Source: Rugosimonospora africana
Lineage (GTDB): Bacteria > Actinomycetota > Actinomycetes > Mycobacteriales > Micromonosporaceae
NCBI RefSeq assembly: GCF_016862975.1
Contig: NZ_BONZ01000071.1
Coordinates: forward strand, 1 to 42,726
Length of the DNA: 42,726 nucleotides
Direction: 5' to 3'
Positions within the stretch are counted from its first letter, which is position 1. Every line of letters starts with the position of its first letter. Position numbers and translations under genes: made by a program. The notes beneath the pieces are model-generated. The model was given only the letters and a program-made list of their open reading frames with translations. It was not told the DNA's origin and ran no database searches. Below, piece after piece: positions 26,556-35,480 of the stretch.

Positions 26556-27908
26556 CTACATCAGGCCGAGGTACCGCTGCCGCTCGTACGGGGTGACCTG
26601 GTGGCGGAACTGCTCCCACTCCTGCCGCTTGTTGCGCAGGAAGAAGTCGAACACGTGCTCACCGAGGATCTCGGCCATCAGTTCCGAGCTGGCCAGCACG
26701 TCGATCGCCTCGGACAGGTTCTGCGGCAGCGACTCGTACCCCATCGCCTTGCGCTCGGCGGCGGACAGCGCCCACACGTCGTCCTCGGCACCCGGCGGGA
26801 GCTCGTACCCCTCCTCGATGCCCTTGAGCCCGGCACCGAGCATGACGGCGAAGGCAAGGTATGGATTGCACGCCGAGTCGAGCGAGCGCACCTCGACCCG
26901 GGCCGAGTTCGGCTTGCCGTACGCGGGCACCCGCACCAGCGCCGAGCGGTTCAGGTGACCCCAGCACACGTACGCCGGGGACTCCGTGATCCGGTCCGGC
27001 AGGGCCTGGGGGAACAGCCGCTTGTAGGAGTTGACCCACTGGTTGGTGACCGCGGTGTATTCCCGGGCGTGGACGAGCAGGCCGGCGATGAACGCGCGGG
27101 CGACCTTGGACAGCTTCATCGGGTCGCCGCCGTCGTGGAACGCGTTGCGCTCGCCCTCGAACAGCGACAGGTGGGTGTGCATCCCGCTGCCCGGCTGGTC
27201 GGTGAACGGCTTGGGCATGAACGACGCCTCGACCGACTGGGTCAGGGCGACCTCCTTGACCACGTGCCGGAAGGTCATGATGTTGTCGGCCGTGGTGAGC
27301 GCGTCGGCGTAGCGCAGGTCGATCTCCTGCTGCCCGGGGGCCACCTCGTGGTGGCTGAACTCCACCGAGATTCCGATGCGCTCCAGAGCCAGCACCGCCT
27401 GGCGGCGGAAGTCGCGGGCCACCGCGTGGGTGGTGTGATCGAAGTAGCCACCGGCGTCGACCGGTACCGGCGCGGCGCCGTCCGGCGGCAGCGACTCCAG
27501 CAGGAAGAACTCGATCTCCGGATGGGTGTAGAAGGTGAAGCCCTTCTCCGCCGCCTTGGACAGCATCCGGCGCAGCACGTGCCGGGGGTCGGCCCAGGAC
27601 GGCGTGCCATCCGGCAGCAGGATGTCGCAGAACATCCGGGCGCTCTCGCCGCTGCCGCCGCCCTCGAACGGGAAGACCTGGAAGGTGGTCGGGTCGGGCA
27701 TGGCCACCATGTCCGACTCGTGCACCCGGGCGAAGCCCTCGATCGCCGAACCGTCGAAGCCGATGCCCTCGTCGAAGGCGGCCTCCAGTTCGGCCGGCGC
27801 CACGCTGACCGATTTCAGCGTGCCGAGCACGTCGGTGAACCACAACCGGACAAACCGGATGTCACGTTCTTCCAGGGTACGGAGCACGAACTCCTGCTGA
27901 CGGTCCAC
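26556..27908 (-). CDS. glnA2: Glutamine synthetase-like protein, GlnA2 type
   Basis: 450 aa. It starts MDRQQEFVLRTLEERDIRFVRLW and contains IGFDGSAIEGFARVHESDM, HPEIEFFLLE, the catalytic-histidine region GSGMHTHLSLF, NRSALVRVPAYG and the tail VTPYERQRYLGLM. This is the alpha-like GlnA2 group of actinobacteria; some members ligate polyamines rather than ammonia (Streptomyces work). The adenylylation loop of GlnA1 is absent (no DLYDLPP equivalent; LPPGAEDDVWALS instead), so GlnE should not control it. GTG 27908 has GAGGGG at 5 nt and gives the typical start; the open frame to 27950 is longer by chance. Confidence 0.92.
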   Translation of the reverse strand: MDRQQEFVLRTLEERDIRFVRLWFTDVLGTLKSVSVAPAELEAAFDEGIGFDGSAIEGFARVHESDMVAMPDPTTFQVFPFEGGGSGESARMFCDILLPDGTPSWADPRHVLRRMLSKAAEKGFTFYTHPEIEFFLLESLPPDGAAPVPVDAGGYFDHTTHAVARDFRRQAVLALERIGISVEFSHHEVAPGQQEIDLRYADALTTADNIMTFRHVVKEVALTQSVEASFMPKPFTDQPGSGMHTHLSLFEGERNAFHDGGDPMKLSKVARAFIAGLLVHAREYTAVTNQWVNSYKRLFPQALPDRITESPAYVCWGHLNRSALVRVPAYGKPNSARVEVRSLDSACNPYLAFAVMLGAGLKGIEEGYELPPGAEDDVWALSAAERKAMGYESLPQNLSEAIDVLASSELMAEILGEHVFDFFLRNKRQEWEQFRHQVTPYERQRYLGLM

Positions 27909-28140
27909 CTCAACCCCTCGACACCGTGGGCCCGATTGAAAAGGTCCCAACCGGGCAAGTCTCCCCCGGTTCGGTTACGCCGACGTTACGCCATCCATCC
28001 ACAGTCGCCACCGGGTCGCCGGGCGCCCACGGTACTCCGGGCGGCAGCGCGGCCGGCGGCGGTGATCGGGGTCCCGTGCGGCGGCCTGCCCACCGGGTGT
28101 CGGGGACGATCCACTGAGAGAAGATGGAGGCATGGCGACT

Positions 28141-30123
28141 ATGCGTATCGCTCTGGCCCAGGTCAATTCGGTGGTAGGCGACATCCCTGGAAACGCGGCG
28201 ATCATCCGGGAGTGGGCCCGCCGCGCCGCGGAAGCCGGCGCCCACCTGGTCGCGTTCCCCGAGATGATGCTCACCGGGTACCCGGTCGAGGATCTGGTCT
28301 TCCGGGAGTCGTTCGTGGCCGCGTCCCGCGACACGCTCCGCCAGCTCGCGGCCGACCTGGCCGCCGACGGACTGGGCGAGCTGCCGACCGTTGTCGGCTA
28401 CATCGACGCGGACGGCCCGGCCCGGCTGGGCGCCACGGTGACGATCGCCGGCCCGCCCGAGGACGTTCCGTCCCCCATCGACCGCGGCCCGCGCGACGCG
28501 CTCGCGCTGCTGTACGGCGGCCGGGTCGTGGCCACGTACTTCAAGCACCACCTGCCCAACTACGGCGTGTTCGACGAGAACCGCTACTTCGTGCCGGGCG
28601 ACACCCTGACGGTGGCCCGGATCGGTGGGGTGGACGTGGCGCTGACCGTGTGCGAGGACATCTGGCAGGCCGGCGGCCCGTTCGCGGTGGCCCGGCAGGC
28701 GGGAGTCGGGTTGGTGGTGAACATCAACGCGTCGCCGTACGAATTGAACAAGGACGACGTGCGGCTGTCGCTGGTCGCCCGGCGGGCCCGGGAGGCCGGA
28801 GCAGCGGTGGCCTACGTCAACATGATCGGCGGTCAGGACGAACTCGTGTTCGACGGCGACTCGCTGATCGTCGACGCCGACGGGAACCTGCTGACCCGGG
28901 GTGTCCAGTTCACCGAGCAGTTGCTGGTACACGACCTGGAACTGCCCGAGTCCACTGTGGACGCGAGCCGGTCGGGGCCGGCCGACGTGTTCGACGACGA
29001 GGTGGACAGCGATTCGGAGGGCGGCGCCGGGATCGGCAAGCGGCAGGCGGCCGGGGTGCGTGACGCGATGCACATCGAGCGGGTGCTGGTGTCCCGCGCG
29101 ATGCCGGCTTCCGCGGGAGCACAGCCGGAGCCGGGGTTTGGCGGAGGCGAGCACCCGCCGCGTAGTTCCGCCGCTCCGGCCGCGGACGGGGGCATGGCCG
29201 ACCGGGTGGTCGACGAGGCCGAGGTGTGGCAGGCGCTGGTACACGGGCTGCGCGACTACGTACGGAAGAACAAGTTCCCCTCGGTGGTGATCGCGGTCTC
29301 CGGCGGCATCGACTCGGCGGTGGTCGCCGCGGTCGCCTGTGACGCGCTCGGCCCGTCCAACGTGGTCGGCGTGTCGATGCCCAGCTCGTACTCGTCGGAG
29401 CACTCCAAGGACGACGCCGCCGACCTGGCCAAGCGCACCGGCCTGAGCTACCGGGTGCAGCCGATCCAGCCGATGGTGGACGCCTTCCTGACGAACATGG
29501 CGGAGGCCGGCAGCCCGCTGTCCGGCCTGGCCGAGGAGAACCTCCAGGCCCGGGTCCGCGGCATTGTCTTGATGGCACTGTCCAATCAGGAGGGTCACCT
29601 GGTGCTGACCACCGGCAACAAGAGCGAGCTGGCGGTCGGCTACTCCACGCTGTACGGCGACTCGGTCGGCGGGTTCAACCCGCTCAAGGACGTCTTCAAG
29701 ACGATGGTCTGGCGGCTGGCGACCTGGCGCAACGAGGAGGCGGTACGGCGCGGCGAGCAGCCGCCGATCCCGGAGAACACGATCCGCAAGCCACCCAGCG
29801 CGGAACTGCGCCCCGGCCAGTTGGACACCGACTCGCTGCCTGACTACGGGACGCTCGACCCGATCCTGGCCGGGTACATCGACGGCGACCTCGGGCGGGA
29901 GGAGCTGATCCTGGCCGGGCACGACGCGGCGCTGGTGGACCGGGTACTGCGCCTGGTCGATCTGGCGGAGTACAAGCGGAGGCAGTCGGCGCCGGGCACG
30001 AAGATCTCCGTCAAGGCGTTCGGGCGCGACCGGCGGCTGCCCATCACCAACCGGTACCGGGAGGCCGCCGTCCCGATCGCCACGCCGGCGCACGATCCTG
30101 TGAAATCCTCCACTCAAACCTGA
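28141..30123 (+). CDS. nadE: Glutamine-dependent NAD+ synthetase
   Basis: 660 aa. The N-terminal nitrilase-type glutaminase domain has the Glu41 (AFPEMML), Lys135 ([12 protein letters not shown]) and Cys171 (TVCEDIW) triad. The C-terminal synthetase domain has the PP-loop SGGIDS at 387-392 and [16 protein letters not shown]. It amidates nicotinic acid adenine dinucleotide. Between the domains is an acidic, Gly/Pro/Ala-rich insertion of about 70 residues (around residues 282-355), longer than I expect for the family. ATG 28141 has GGAGG at 10 nt; ATG 28132 is in frame but only 1 nt from it. It is divergent from glnA2 with a 232-bp gap. Confidence 0.93.
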   Translation: MRIALAQVNSVVGDIPGNAAIIREWARRAAEAGAHLVAFPEMMLTGYPVEDLVFRESFVAASRDTLRQLAADLAADGLGELPTVVGYIDADGPARLGATVTIAGPPEDVPSPIDRGPRDALALLYGGRVVATYFKHHLPNYGVFDENRYFVPGDTLTVARIGGVDVALTVCEDIWQAGGPFAVARQAGVGLVVNINASPYELNKDDVRLSLVARRAREAGAAVAYVNMIGGQDELVFDGDSLIVDADGNLLTRGVQFTEQLLVHDLELPESTVDASRSGPADVFDDEVDSDSEGGAGIGKRQAAGVRDAMHIERVLVSRAMPASAGAQPEPGFGGGEHPPRSSAAPAADGGMADRVVDEAEVWQALVHGLRDYVRKNKFPSVVIAVSGGIDSAVVAAVACDALGPSNVVGVSMPSSYSSEHSKDDAADLAKRTGLSYRVQPIQPMVDAFLTNMAEAGSPLSGLAEENLQARVRGIVLMALSNQEGHLVLTTGNKSELAVGYSTLYGDSVGGFNPLKDVFKTMVWRLATWRNEEAVRRGEQPPIPENTIRKPPSAELRPGQLDTDSLPDYGTLDPILAGYIDGDLGREELILAGHDAALVDRVLRLVDLAEYKRRQSAPGTKISVKAFGRDRRLPITNRYREAAVPIATPAHDPVKSSTQT

Positions 30124-30206
30124 CGGGACGGCCGGAGCCGGTGCGACGATCGGCGGTATACCCGGGGACCGCACGGGCGCGGCCTCGAGGATCAGAGGAG
30201 ACATCG

Positions 30207-31046
30207 ATGTCCCAGGATTCCGTACCGTCGTTGTACGGCGGACCCGCCACCCGCCGGGTGCGCACCCGCGACCTGCACCTGGCCAAGGAACGTGGCGAGA
30301 AGTGGGCCATGCTCACCAGCTACGACCAGTACACCGCCGGCATCTTCGACGAGGCGGGCATCCCCGTACTGCTGGTCGGTGACTCGGCGGCGAACAACGT
30401 GTTCGGCTACCCGACCACCCTGCCGGTCACCGTCGACGAACTGATTCCGTTGGTACGGGCGGTGGTCGGCGCCACATCGCGGTCGCTGGTGGTGGCCGAC
30501 CTGCCGTTCGGCTCCTACGAGGAGGGGCCGACCCAGGCGCTGCGCACCGCCGTCCGGTTCATGAAGGAGGGCGGCAGCCACGCGGTGAAGCTGGAGGGCG
30601 GCAGGCGCACCGCGCCGGCCATCGAGGCGATGACCGCGGCCGGCATTCCGGTGATGGCACACATCGGCTTCACCCCGCAAAGCGAACACGTGTTCGGCGG
30701 GTACCGCGTGCAGGGCCGGGGCGACGCGGCCGACGAGGTGATCGCGGACGCCGAAGCGGTGGTGCGGGCCGGGGCGTTCGCGGTGGTACTGGAGATGGTT
30801 CCCGGCGACGTGGCCAAGCGCATCACGCACGACGTGCCGGTGCCGACCATCGGCATCGGGGCAGGGCCGCACACCGATGCCCAGGTGCTGGTCTGGCAGG
30901 ACATGGCCGGCCTGCGTACCGGCGGCCACATGCCGCGGTTCGTCAAGCGGTACGCGGACCTGGCCGGCGTCCTGCGGGAGGCCACCACCCGGTACGCCGA
31001 GGAGGTTCGCGACGGCGCCTTCCCGGGGCCGGAGCACACATTCTGA
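30207..31046 (+). CDS. panB: 3-methyl-2-oxobutanoate hydroxymethyltransferase
   Basis: 279 aa. Transfers a hydroxymethyl group from methylene-THF to ketoisovalerate, the first committed step to pantothenate and CoA. Mg2+-binding Asp59 (VGDSAANN) and Asp98 ([10 protein letters not shown]) and the substrate Lys in [11 protein letters not shown] are visible, with [11 protein letters not shown] and [19 protein letters not shown] typical of the family. ATG 30207 has AGAGGAG at 6 nt. The longer frame to 30141 lacks support. It lies 83 bp after nadE and is followed by a strong hairpin. Confidence 0.95.
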   Translation: MSQDSVPSLYGGPATRRVRTRDLHLAKERGEKWAMLTSYDQYTAGIFDEAGIPVLLVGDSAANNVFGYPTTLPVTVDELIPLVRAVVGATSRSLVVADLPFGSYEEGPTQALRTAVRFMKEGGSHAVKLEGGRRTAPAIEAMTAAGIPVMAHIGFTPQSEHVFGGYRVQGRGDAADEVIADAEAVVRAGAFAVVLEMVPGDVAKRITHDVPVPTIGIGAGPHTDAQVLVWQDMAGLRTGGHMPRFVKRYADLAGVLREATTRYAEEVRDGAFPGPEHTF

Positions 31047-31065
31047 GAACGGTTCCGTCCGTCAT

Positions 31066-31107
31066 CGTCGCCGCCGTCCGGTCGTCAGCCGGGCGGCGGC
31101 GACGTTT
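31066..31107 (+). terminator. Terminator after panB
   Basis: 16-bp stem 31066-31081 and 31089-31104 with one G-U pair and a 7-nt loop, followed by TTT. Confidence 0.8.
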
Positions 31108-31140
31108 CGTGTAACGGCGCGCGCGAAGGTCGCCTCGGTA

Positions 31141-31221
31141 GGCGGCGCGACCTCATGTCGTTCCGGTCGGCGGCGCGACCTCATGTCGTTCCGGTCGGCG
31201 GCGCGACCTCACGTCGTCTCG
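31141..31221. repeat. 28-bp tandem repeat, 2.9 copies
   Basis: Units at 31141-31168 and 31169-31196 are identical (GGCGGCGCGACC, then TCATGTCGTTCCGGTC). A third at 31197-31221 is degenerate at its end. It lies between the convergent panB and F420-reductase genes, 13 bp from the latter's stop. The count is too low, and the spacing absent, for CRISPR. Confidence 0.9.
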
Positions 31222-31234
31222 TGTGACGGCGCGA

Positions 31235-31927
31235 TCAGACGTCGGTGAGCCGGATCCCGGCGTGCGACTTGTAGCGCCGGTTGATGGCGATAAGGTTCGC
31301 CGTCAACGCCTCGACCTGACCGGCGTTACGCAGCCGGCCGGCGTAGACCCCGCGCATGCCGTCGATGCGCCCGGCCAGCGCCTGTACCAGCGCCACCGCC
31401 TCCCGGTCCTCGCCGAGGACGAGCACGTCCAGGTCGATGCGGCCGACCTGCGGGTCGACGAGCAGAACGGCGCTGACGTGATGGAACGCGGCACACACGG
31501 TCGACTCGGGGAGCAACGCGGCCGCCTGCTGGGCGGCGCTGCCCTCGGCCACCGTCAACGGGTACGGGCCCTGCTTGTCGAAGCCGAGCGGGTTCACACA
31601 GTCGACGACCACCTTGCCGGCCAGATAGGGCCGGAGCGAGGCGACGAGTTCGCCGTGTCCGTCCCAGGGAATCGCGACGATCGCCACGTCGGCGCCGCAC
31701 GCGTAGACATTGTCCCCGCCGGTGAGCAGTCCATCGGCGACGCGGGGCAGCGCGGCCAGTTCCTCGGCGGCGCTCTTACCCCGGTCGGCGGACCGGGAGC
31801 CGATGCGGACCTGAAGCCCGGCGCGGGCGAACCGGTACGCGAGTCCACGACCCTGATCGCCGGTGCCGCCGAGAATCCCGACGGACAGGTTGGAGACGTC
31901 GGGGAGCGTGCTCAGATCGAGTGCCAT
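31235..31927 (-). CDS. npdG: NADPH-dependent F420 reductase
   Basis: 230 aa. Transfers hydride between NADPH and coenzyme F420. The NADP-binding loop is GILGGTGDQGRGLAYRFA (about residues 17-34) followed by IGSRSADRG, where the Ser/Arg fits the 2'-phosphate. DVAIVAIPWDGH, VVDCVNPLGFD and CAAFHHVSAVLL match the NpdG/Fno family. F420 dependence fits the PPOX/F420-type oxidoreductase at 40425. ATG 31927 is preceded by AGGATGGAAG, a usable SD. No partner gene is adjacent. Confidence 0.9.
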   Translation of the reverse strand: MALDLSTLPDVSNLSVGILGGTGDQGRGLAYRFARAGLQVRIGSRSADRGKSAAEELAALPRVADGLLTGGDNVYACGADVAIVAIPWDGHGELVASLRPYLAGKVVVDCVNPLGFDKQGPYPLTVAEGSAAQQAAALLPESTVCAAFHHVSAVLLVDPQVGRIDLDVLVLGEDREAVALVQALAGRIDGMRGVYAGRLRNAGQVEALTANLIAINRRYKSHAGIRLTDV

Positions 31928-32462
31928 GCTTCCATCCTGGCAGAACCGGAGAATTACTCGACCGCGACTTCTATCACGCCGGCCGCCGTGAAAACCGCGT
32001 CACAATGCGCGTGCTCTGGAGTGCGCAATGCGCCCTGCCCCGAGGATGGCTCCGCTTTGCGACCGACGGCGTCGGCAGAACAATAGTGAGCCACGCGTCA
32101 CACGCCCGAAACGGATGTGGCGCCGCGCTTCTTCGGCCGCCCGCGCTTCTTCGGCCGCCCGCGCTTCTTCGGCCGCCCGCACTTCTTCGGCCGCTCGCGC
32201 GGCTGGGCCGCAGAACTGCGGGACTGCGGGGCTGCGGGGCCCCAGAACGGCGGGACTGCGGGGCCACAGAACGGCGGAGCGGCAGAACGCCCGCACGGCG
32301 GAAAACGACCCTGCGCCGCGAGCGGGCTGCGGAAGCAGCCGGAACTCGCGGCGCAGGGCACTGTGACTCACGGCGGGAGCGCTGGCGCGCGGCACTCGCC
32401 GACCTGGCCGGCGTCCCGTCGATGCGGTTGTTGTTGTGGTGTCCGCGCTAGAGGGCGGAGCG
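31928..32462. other. Gene-free interval with repeats between npdG and the histone-like gene
   Basis: 535 bp between two minus-strand genes. Besides the 18-bp minisatellite (32124-32195) there is a degenerate low-complexity tract at about 32215-32300 built from CAGAACGGCGGGACTGCGGGG-like units. Several open frames cross it in both directions, all fortuitous or low-complexity, and none has a convincing SD or promoter. Confidence 0.6.
32124..32195. repeat. 18-bp minisatellite, 4 copies
   Basis: Three identical units CGCGCTTCTTCGGCCGCC at 32124-32141, 32142-32159 and 32160-32177, and a fourth with two changes (32178-32195). The period is a multiple of 3, so every frame stays open. One minus-strand frame reads RPKKRG repeated, which looks like AT-hook DNA-binding motifs. 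Confidence 0.9.
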
Positions 32463-33122
32463 TTATGACGACGCGGGCGTGCGCCGAGCGGAACTCGTGC
32501 GCCGCGCCGGCCGCGGCATCGCCTTCGCGGTGGCGGTGCGACGGGTGCTGGAACTGGCGGCGCTCGTCCGCTTCGTAGCCGTGGCGCGCTTGGTGGCCGT
32601 CGCGCGCTTGGTGGCCGTGGCGCGCTTCGCCGGCGCCGCCTTCTTCGCGGTGCGTTTGGCCGGAGTGGCCCGCTTGGCCGTGGTCGCCTTGGCCGTGGTG
32701 CTCTTGCGGGCGGTGGTCCGCTTCGCCGCCGTGGTCTTCTTGGCAGCGGTGGTCTTCTTGGCAGTCGTCTTCTTGGCGGTGGTCCGCTTCGCCGGTGTCG
32801 CCTTCTTCGCCGCGGTGGTCTTGCGGGCGGTTGTCCGCTTCGCCGTCGTCGCCTTCTTGGCCGGCGCGGTCTTGCGGGCGGTGGTCCGCTTCGCCGGCGA
32901 CGTCTTCTTCGCGGCGGTCGTCTTCTTGGCGGCGGCCCGCTTCGCCGGGGCCTTGGCGGCGGTCGTCTTCCTCGCGGTGGTCTTCTTGGCAGCGGTCGTG
33001 CGCTTGGCCGCGGTGGTCTTGGTGGCGGTCTTCCGCGCGGTGGATCCGGCGGCCGCTACGGTCTTCCTCGCAGCCGAGCGCTTCGCGGCCGGTGTGGTCG
33101 TGGCCTTATTCGCTACGGCCAT
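32463..33122 (-). CDS. Histone H1-like, Lys/Thr/Ala-repeat DNA-binding protein
   Basis: 219 aa, almost wholly made of short repeats of the type TTAKK/KRTTARK, with occasional Pro, and very rich in Lys, Arg, Ala and Thr. There is no acidic segment and no HU-fold domain, so it is a free-standing equivalent of the C-terminal tails of actinobacterial HupB/HupS or eukaryotic H1. The role in nucleoid compaction is inferred. ATG 33122 follows AAGGAGAG. The last ~40 residues (STRRTATAKAMPRPARRTSSARRTPASS-type) are Ser/Arg-rich. Low codon complexity makes it prone to length variation. Confidence 0.85.
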   Translation of the reverse strand: MAVANKATTTPAAKRSAARKTVAAAGSTARKTATKTTAAKRTTAAKKTTARKTTAAKAPAKRAAAKKTTAAKKTSPAKRTTARKTAPAKKATTAKRTTARKTTAAKKATPAKRTTAKKTTAKKTTAAKKTTAAKRTTARKSTTAKATTAKRATPAKRTAKKAAPAKRATATKRATATKRATATKRTSAASSSTRRTATAKAMPRPARRTSSARRTPASS

Positions 33123-33189
33123 AGTGTCTCTCTCCTTCAGAGAACCGATGGAGATCGCTGTGGTTCCGAGTCGGTCTGTTCCGGCCCGG

Positions 33190-33393
33190 TCACAACCTCT
33201 CCCCTGACCAGCGGGCGTCCTCCGCGTCCCACTCCGCGTTTCGATCGGCGACCTTCTCGAGTGCGTGTTGCGCCTCGGCCTCGGTGCCATACGGCCCGAG
33301 CCGATACCGCTCCGCGCACGCGTTGCCGCTCGTCTCAACGCGGTTATGCCGGAGACACCAGTAGTACCTGGTGGCGGACCCGCTGTTATCCAT
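33190..33393 (-). CDS. Small conserved YYWCLRHNRVE-type protein
   Basis: 67 aa. The motif RYYWCLRHNRVE, a second Cys (GNACAERYRLGPYGTEAEAQHALEKV) and an acidic tail resemble short actinobacterial proteins often annotated SPOR-domain-like; a paired-Cys metal site is possible. Function unknown. I start at ATG 33393 (MDNSGS), since the longer frame to 33552 lacks family likeness. No clear SD is visible. It lies 67 bp upstream of the histone-like gene on the same strand. Confidence 0.7.
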   Translation of the reverse strand: MDNSGSATRYYWCLRHNRVETSGNACAERYRLGPYGTEAEAQHALEKVADRNAEWDAEDARWSGERL

Positions 33394-33703
33394 GTGATTA
33401 CTGTGCACCGCAAAACTCCTAAGCGCCACCGATTCGCGCAGAAAGTCGAGCGTCCTCCACAGTAGACGTATCCGCGCGCTGCCTTCTGACGCTATCTCTA
33501 CCCGATTCGGAAACGCATAAAACCGTTGTGCGATAAAGGGATCCGCAGTCAATGTCTACATCGACCGGTCGGCAATCGCGGCCGGGGGTGGTCAACAATT
33601 TTTTTTCCGCCGACACGCCTTCAGACGGTGTGCGGGAGCCGTCACGACCCCGTCGAGGGCCCGATCGTCGACTGTGGAGGGTCCCCGAGGAGGTTGCCGG
33701 TCG
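33394..33703. other. Gene-free interval upstream of the 67-aa gene
   Basis: 310 bp that is less GC-rich than its surroundings, with ATAAAACC and ATAAAGG patches and an uninterrupted run of eight or nine T at about 33599. The hairpin CCGCCGACACGCC...CGGTGTGCGGG follows the T run, the wrong order for a plus-strand terminator. I see no gene or clear promoter. Confidence 0.5.
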
Positions 33704-35038
33704 CTACGGATTCGCGGACGGTGGACGGCCGCCCCACGGGTCGAAGTCGACCTCGAGAGCTTCCTGCGCCGGGCGCTCATCCTCCGGGACGTTGTGCAGG
33801 TTCACCCGGATCCGGGTCCACGTACTGCTGCGCCCACGCATCGAGTCGACGAGAACGTCGGCCGGTTCGAGGTACTCCCACACCCGCGGGTACCGCGCCT
33901 TCCAGCGCTCCAGTCCGGCCATCGCCTCGTCTTTGCGGGCCGCTCTCGCAATCTCGATCAGCGGCATGGTGCTGCGCCGGCGGCCGGTCGGTCCGCTCGA
34001 CTTCCCGGGGGCCGGCGTCGGTACCGTGCCCGCGTCCGGCGCACGCCTCCTCGACGGCTGCGCCCGGGTCGGTTCGCCCTCCTGCTTTTCGAAGTGCGGC
34101 GGCCACGGTGCGTCCGCCAGTCCGGCATCAGCGTGGCGTTCGGCGAGTTCGAGCAGCGCGGTCAGGGAACCGGGTGCGTCGTCGATGCCGCTCCACGGGT
34201 CACCCGACTGGGCGAACCGGGCCGGCACGCTGTCCATTGTGAACTCCTCCGGTACGCAGTCCGGCACCTCGTCCCAGCGCAGCGGTGTGGAGACTCTGGC
34301 GTCGGCGGTCGGTCGGACCGCGTACGCCGACGCGGTCGTGCGGTCCTTTGCGTTCTGGTTGTAGTCGACGAACACACCGTGCCGTTCCTCCTTCCACCAC
34401 CGGCTGGTGGCCAGCTGCGGTACCCGCTGCTCGACCTCACGGGCGAGCGCGACGGCCGCGCGGCGCACCTCGGGGAAGGTCCACCGGGGTTCGATCCGGC
34501 AGTACACGTGGAAGCCGCGCGATCCCGATGTCTTCGGCCACCCGGTCAGCCCGAAGTCGGTCAGCGCCTCGCGCACCACGAGCGCGACCTCGCGCACGTC
34601 CGACCACGGCACCCCGGGGACCGGGTCGAGGTCGACCCGCAACTCGTCGGGGTGTTGCAGGTCGACCGCGCGTACCGGGTGCGGATGCAGGTCGACGCAG
34701 CCGAGGTTGACCACCCACGCGAGTTGCGCCGCGTCGGTGACGACGATTTCGTGCGCGGTACGGCCGGACGGGAAGCGCAGTTCGACGGTCCCGATCCACT
34801 CCGGCCGGGATTGCGGCGCGCGCTTCTGGTAGAAGGCTTCGCCCTCGATACCGTTGACGTACCGCTTCAGCGCCATCGGCCGGTCGCCCACGCCACGCAG
34901 TACGCCGTCGGCGACCGCGAGGTAGTAGCGGACCAGGTCGAGCTTGGTGCGACCGGACTGCGGGAAGAACACCTTGTCGGGATTGGTGACGGTGACCTCC
35001 CGGCCGGCGACCTCCAGAACTTCCTTGCGGCTTGCCAT
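33704..35038 (-). CDS. Stand-alone LigD-type polymerase/primase (PolDom) with C-terminal extension
   Basis: 444 aa. Residues about 1-290 form the archaeo-eukaryotic-primase-type PolDom of bacterial non-homologous end joining: FFPQSGRTKLDLVRYY, catalytic Asp136 and Asp138 (RVDLDPVPG), the third Asp near 225 (VFVDYNQNAKDRT), and SGSRGFHVY with His177. There is no ligase or nuclease domain. A Pro/Arg-rich linker and about 110 C-terminal residues (MPLIEIARAARKDEAMAGLERWKARYPRVWEYL) follow. Role in gap filling or end repair is inferred from the family; no ku gene is in view. ATG 35038 is 6 nt after TAGGGT, so it is probably leaderless. Confidence 0.88.
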   Translation of the reverse strand: MASRKEVLEVAGREVTVTNPDKVFFPQSGRTKLDLVRYYLAVADGVLRGVGDRPMALKRYVNGIEGEAFYQKRAPQSRPEWIGTVELRFPSGRTAHEIVVTDAAQLAWVVNLGCVDLHPHPVRAVDLQHPDELRVDLDPVPGVPWSDVREVALVVREALTDFGLTGWPKTSGSRGFHVYCRIEPRWTFPEVRRAAVALAREVEQRVPQLATSRWWKEERHGVFVDYNQNAKDRTTASAYAVRPTADARVSTPLRWDEVPDCVPEEFTMDSVPARFAQSGDPWSGIDDAPGSLTALLELAERHADAGLADAPWPPHFEKQEGEPTRAQPSRRRAPDAGTVPTPAPGKSSGPTGRRRSTMPLIEIARAARKDEAMAGLERWKARYPRVWEYLEPADVLVDSMRGRSSTWTRIRVNLHNVPEDERPAQEALEVDFDPWGGRPPSANP

Positions 35039-35044
35039 GGCGGC

Positions 35045-35050
35045 ACCCTA
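35045..35050 (-). promoter_or_regulatory. -10 box for the leaderless LigD-Pol gene
   Basis: On the minus strand TAGGGT is 6 nt before the ATG at 35038. Confidence 0.45.
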
Positions 35051-35183
35051 TGTCACCCCGGACGGATCGGTCCCCTCAGCTGCTCCGATCGTCTACGGAC
35101 AGTGGCCGTTCGGACGCAGTTGGTTTTCCCGAAATTTGGGTGTCGACAACTTGTTGCGCGGTCAAGTAACGTTGCAGGAAGCA

Positions 35184-35219
35184 GGGGCCGACCGCCTTCC
35201 CCCGTGGGTGATCGGCCCC
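35184..35219. terminator. GC hairpin between the small membrane gene and the LigD-Pol gene
   Basis: GGGGCCGA (35184-35191) and TCGGCCCC (35212-35219) form a perfect 8-bp stem with a 20-nt loop. It may end the transcript of the 52-aa gene on the minus strand. There is no U tract. Confidence 0.4.
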
Positions 35220-35321
35220 TCGCCGTACCCGGCGCCGGATCAGCCGGCTCCCCCCGCCTTTCGCGCCCTCTGGCCGCAGCTCGTCACCGGCGTACCGACC
35301 TGTCCGGATGCGCTCGCGGGG

Positions 35322-35480
35322 TCAATGGATCAGGTTGCTCATGAAATCGCTACCACCGGTCGCGATGCCGCCCAGCAGGCCCATGATCCATCGAGCGACG
35401 ACGGCTGCCGCAGCCGGTCGCTTCGCCACAAAGAAGATCAGAAAGCCTATGAAGAGCCAGGTCAGGATCTTGCGGACCAT
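35322..35480 (-). CDS. 52-aa hydrophobic small protein
   Basis: MVRKILTWLFIGFLIFFVAK is an N-terminal helix of about 16 residues with a basic start, followed by RPAAAAVVARWIMGLLGGIATGG, a second amphipathic or membrane stretch. Similar peptides of about 50 aa recur in actinobacteria; function unknown. The start is ATG 35480 with AGGA close upstream. The much longer frame that contains it is chance. Called from composition and likeness only. Confidence 0.6.
   Translation of the reverse strand: MVRKILTWLFIGFLIFFVAKRPAAAAVVARWIMGLLGGIATGGSDFMSNLIH

Noticed and set aside
31141-31221. Possible CRISPR array
   Set aside because: The repeats are head to tail with no spacers and fewer than three full units. 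The same reasoning excludes 25121-25224 and 32124-32195.
32117-32578. Plus-strand frame with RPRFFG repeats
   Set aside because: It is the reverse reading of the 18-bp minisatellite, runs into the histone-like gene antisense and has no SD.
33599-33645. Rho-independent terminator from the T run near 33599
   Set aside because: The hairpin lies after the T run on the plus strand. On the minus strand it is followed by A, not T, so the order is wrong both ways.
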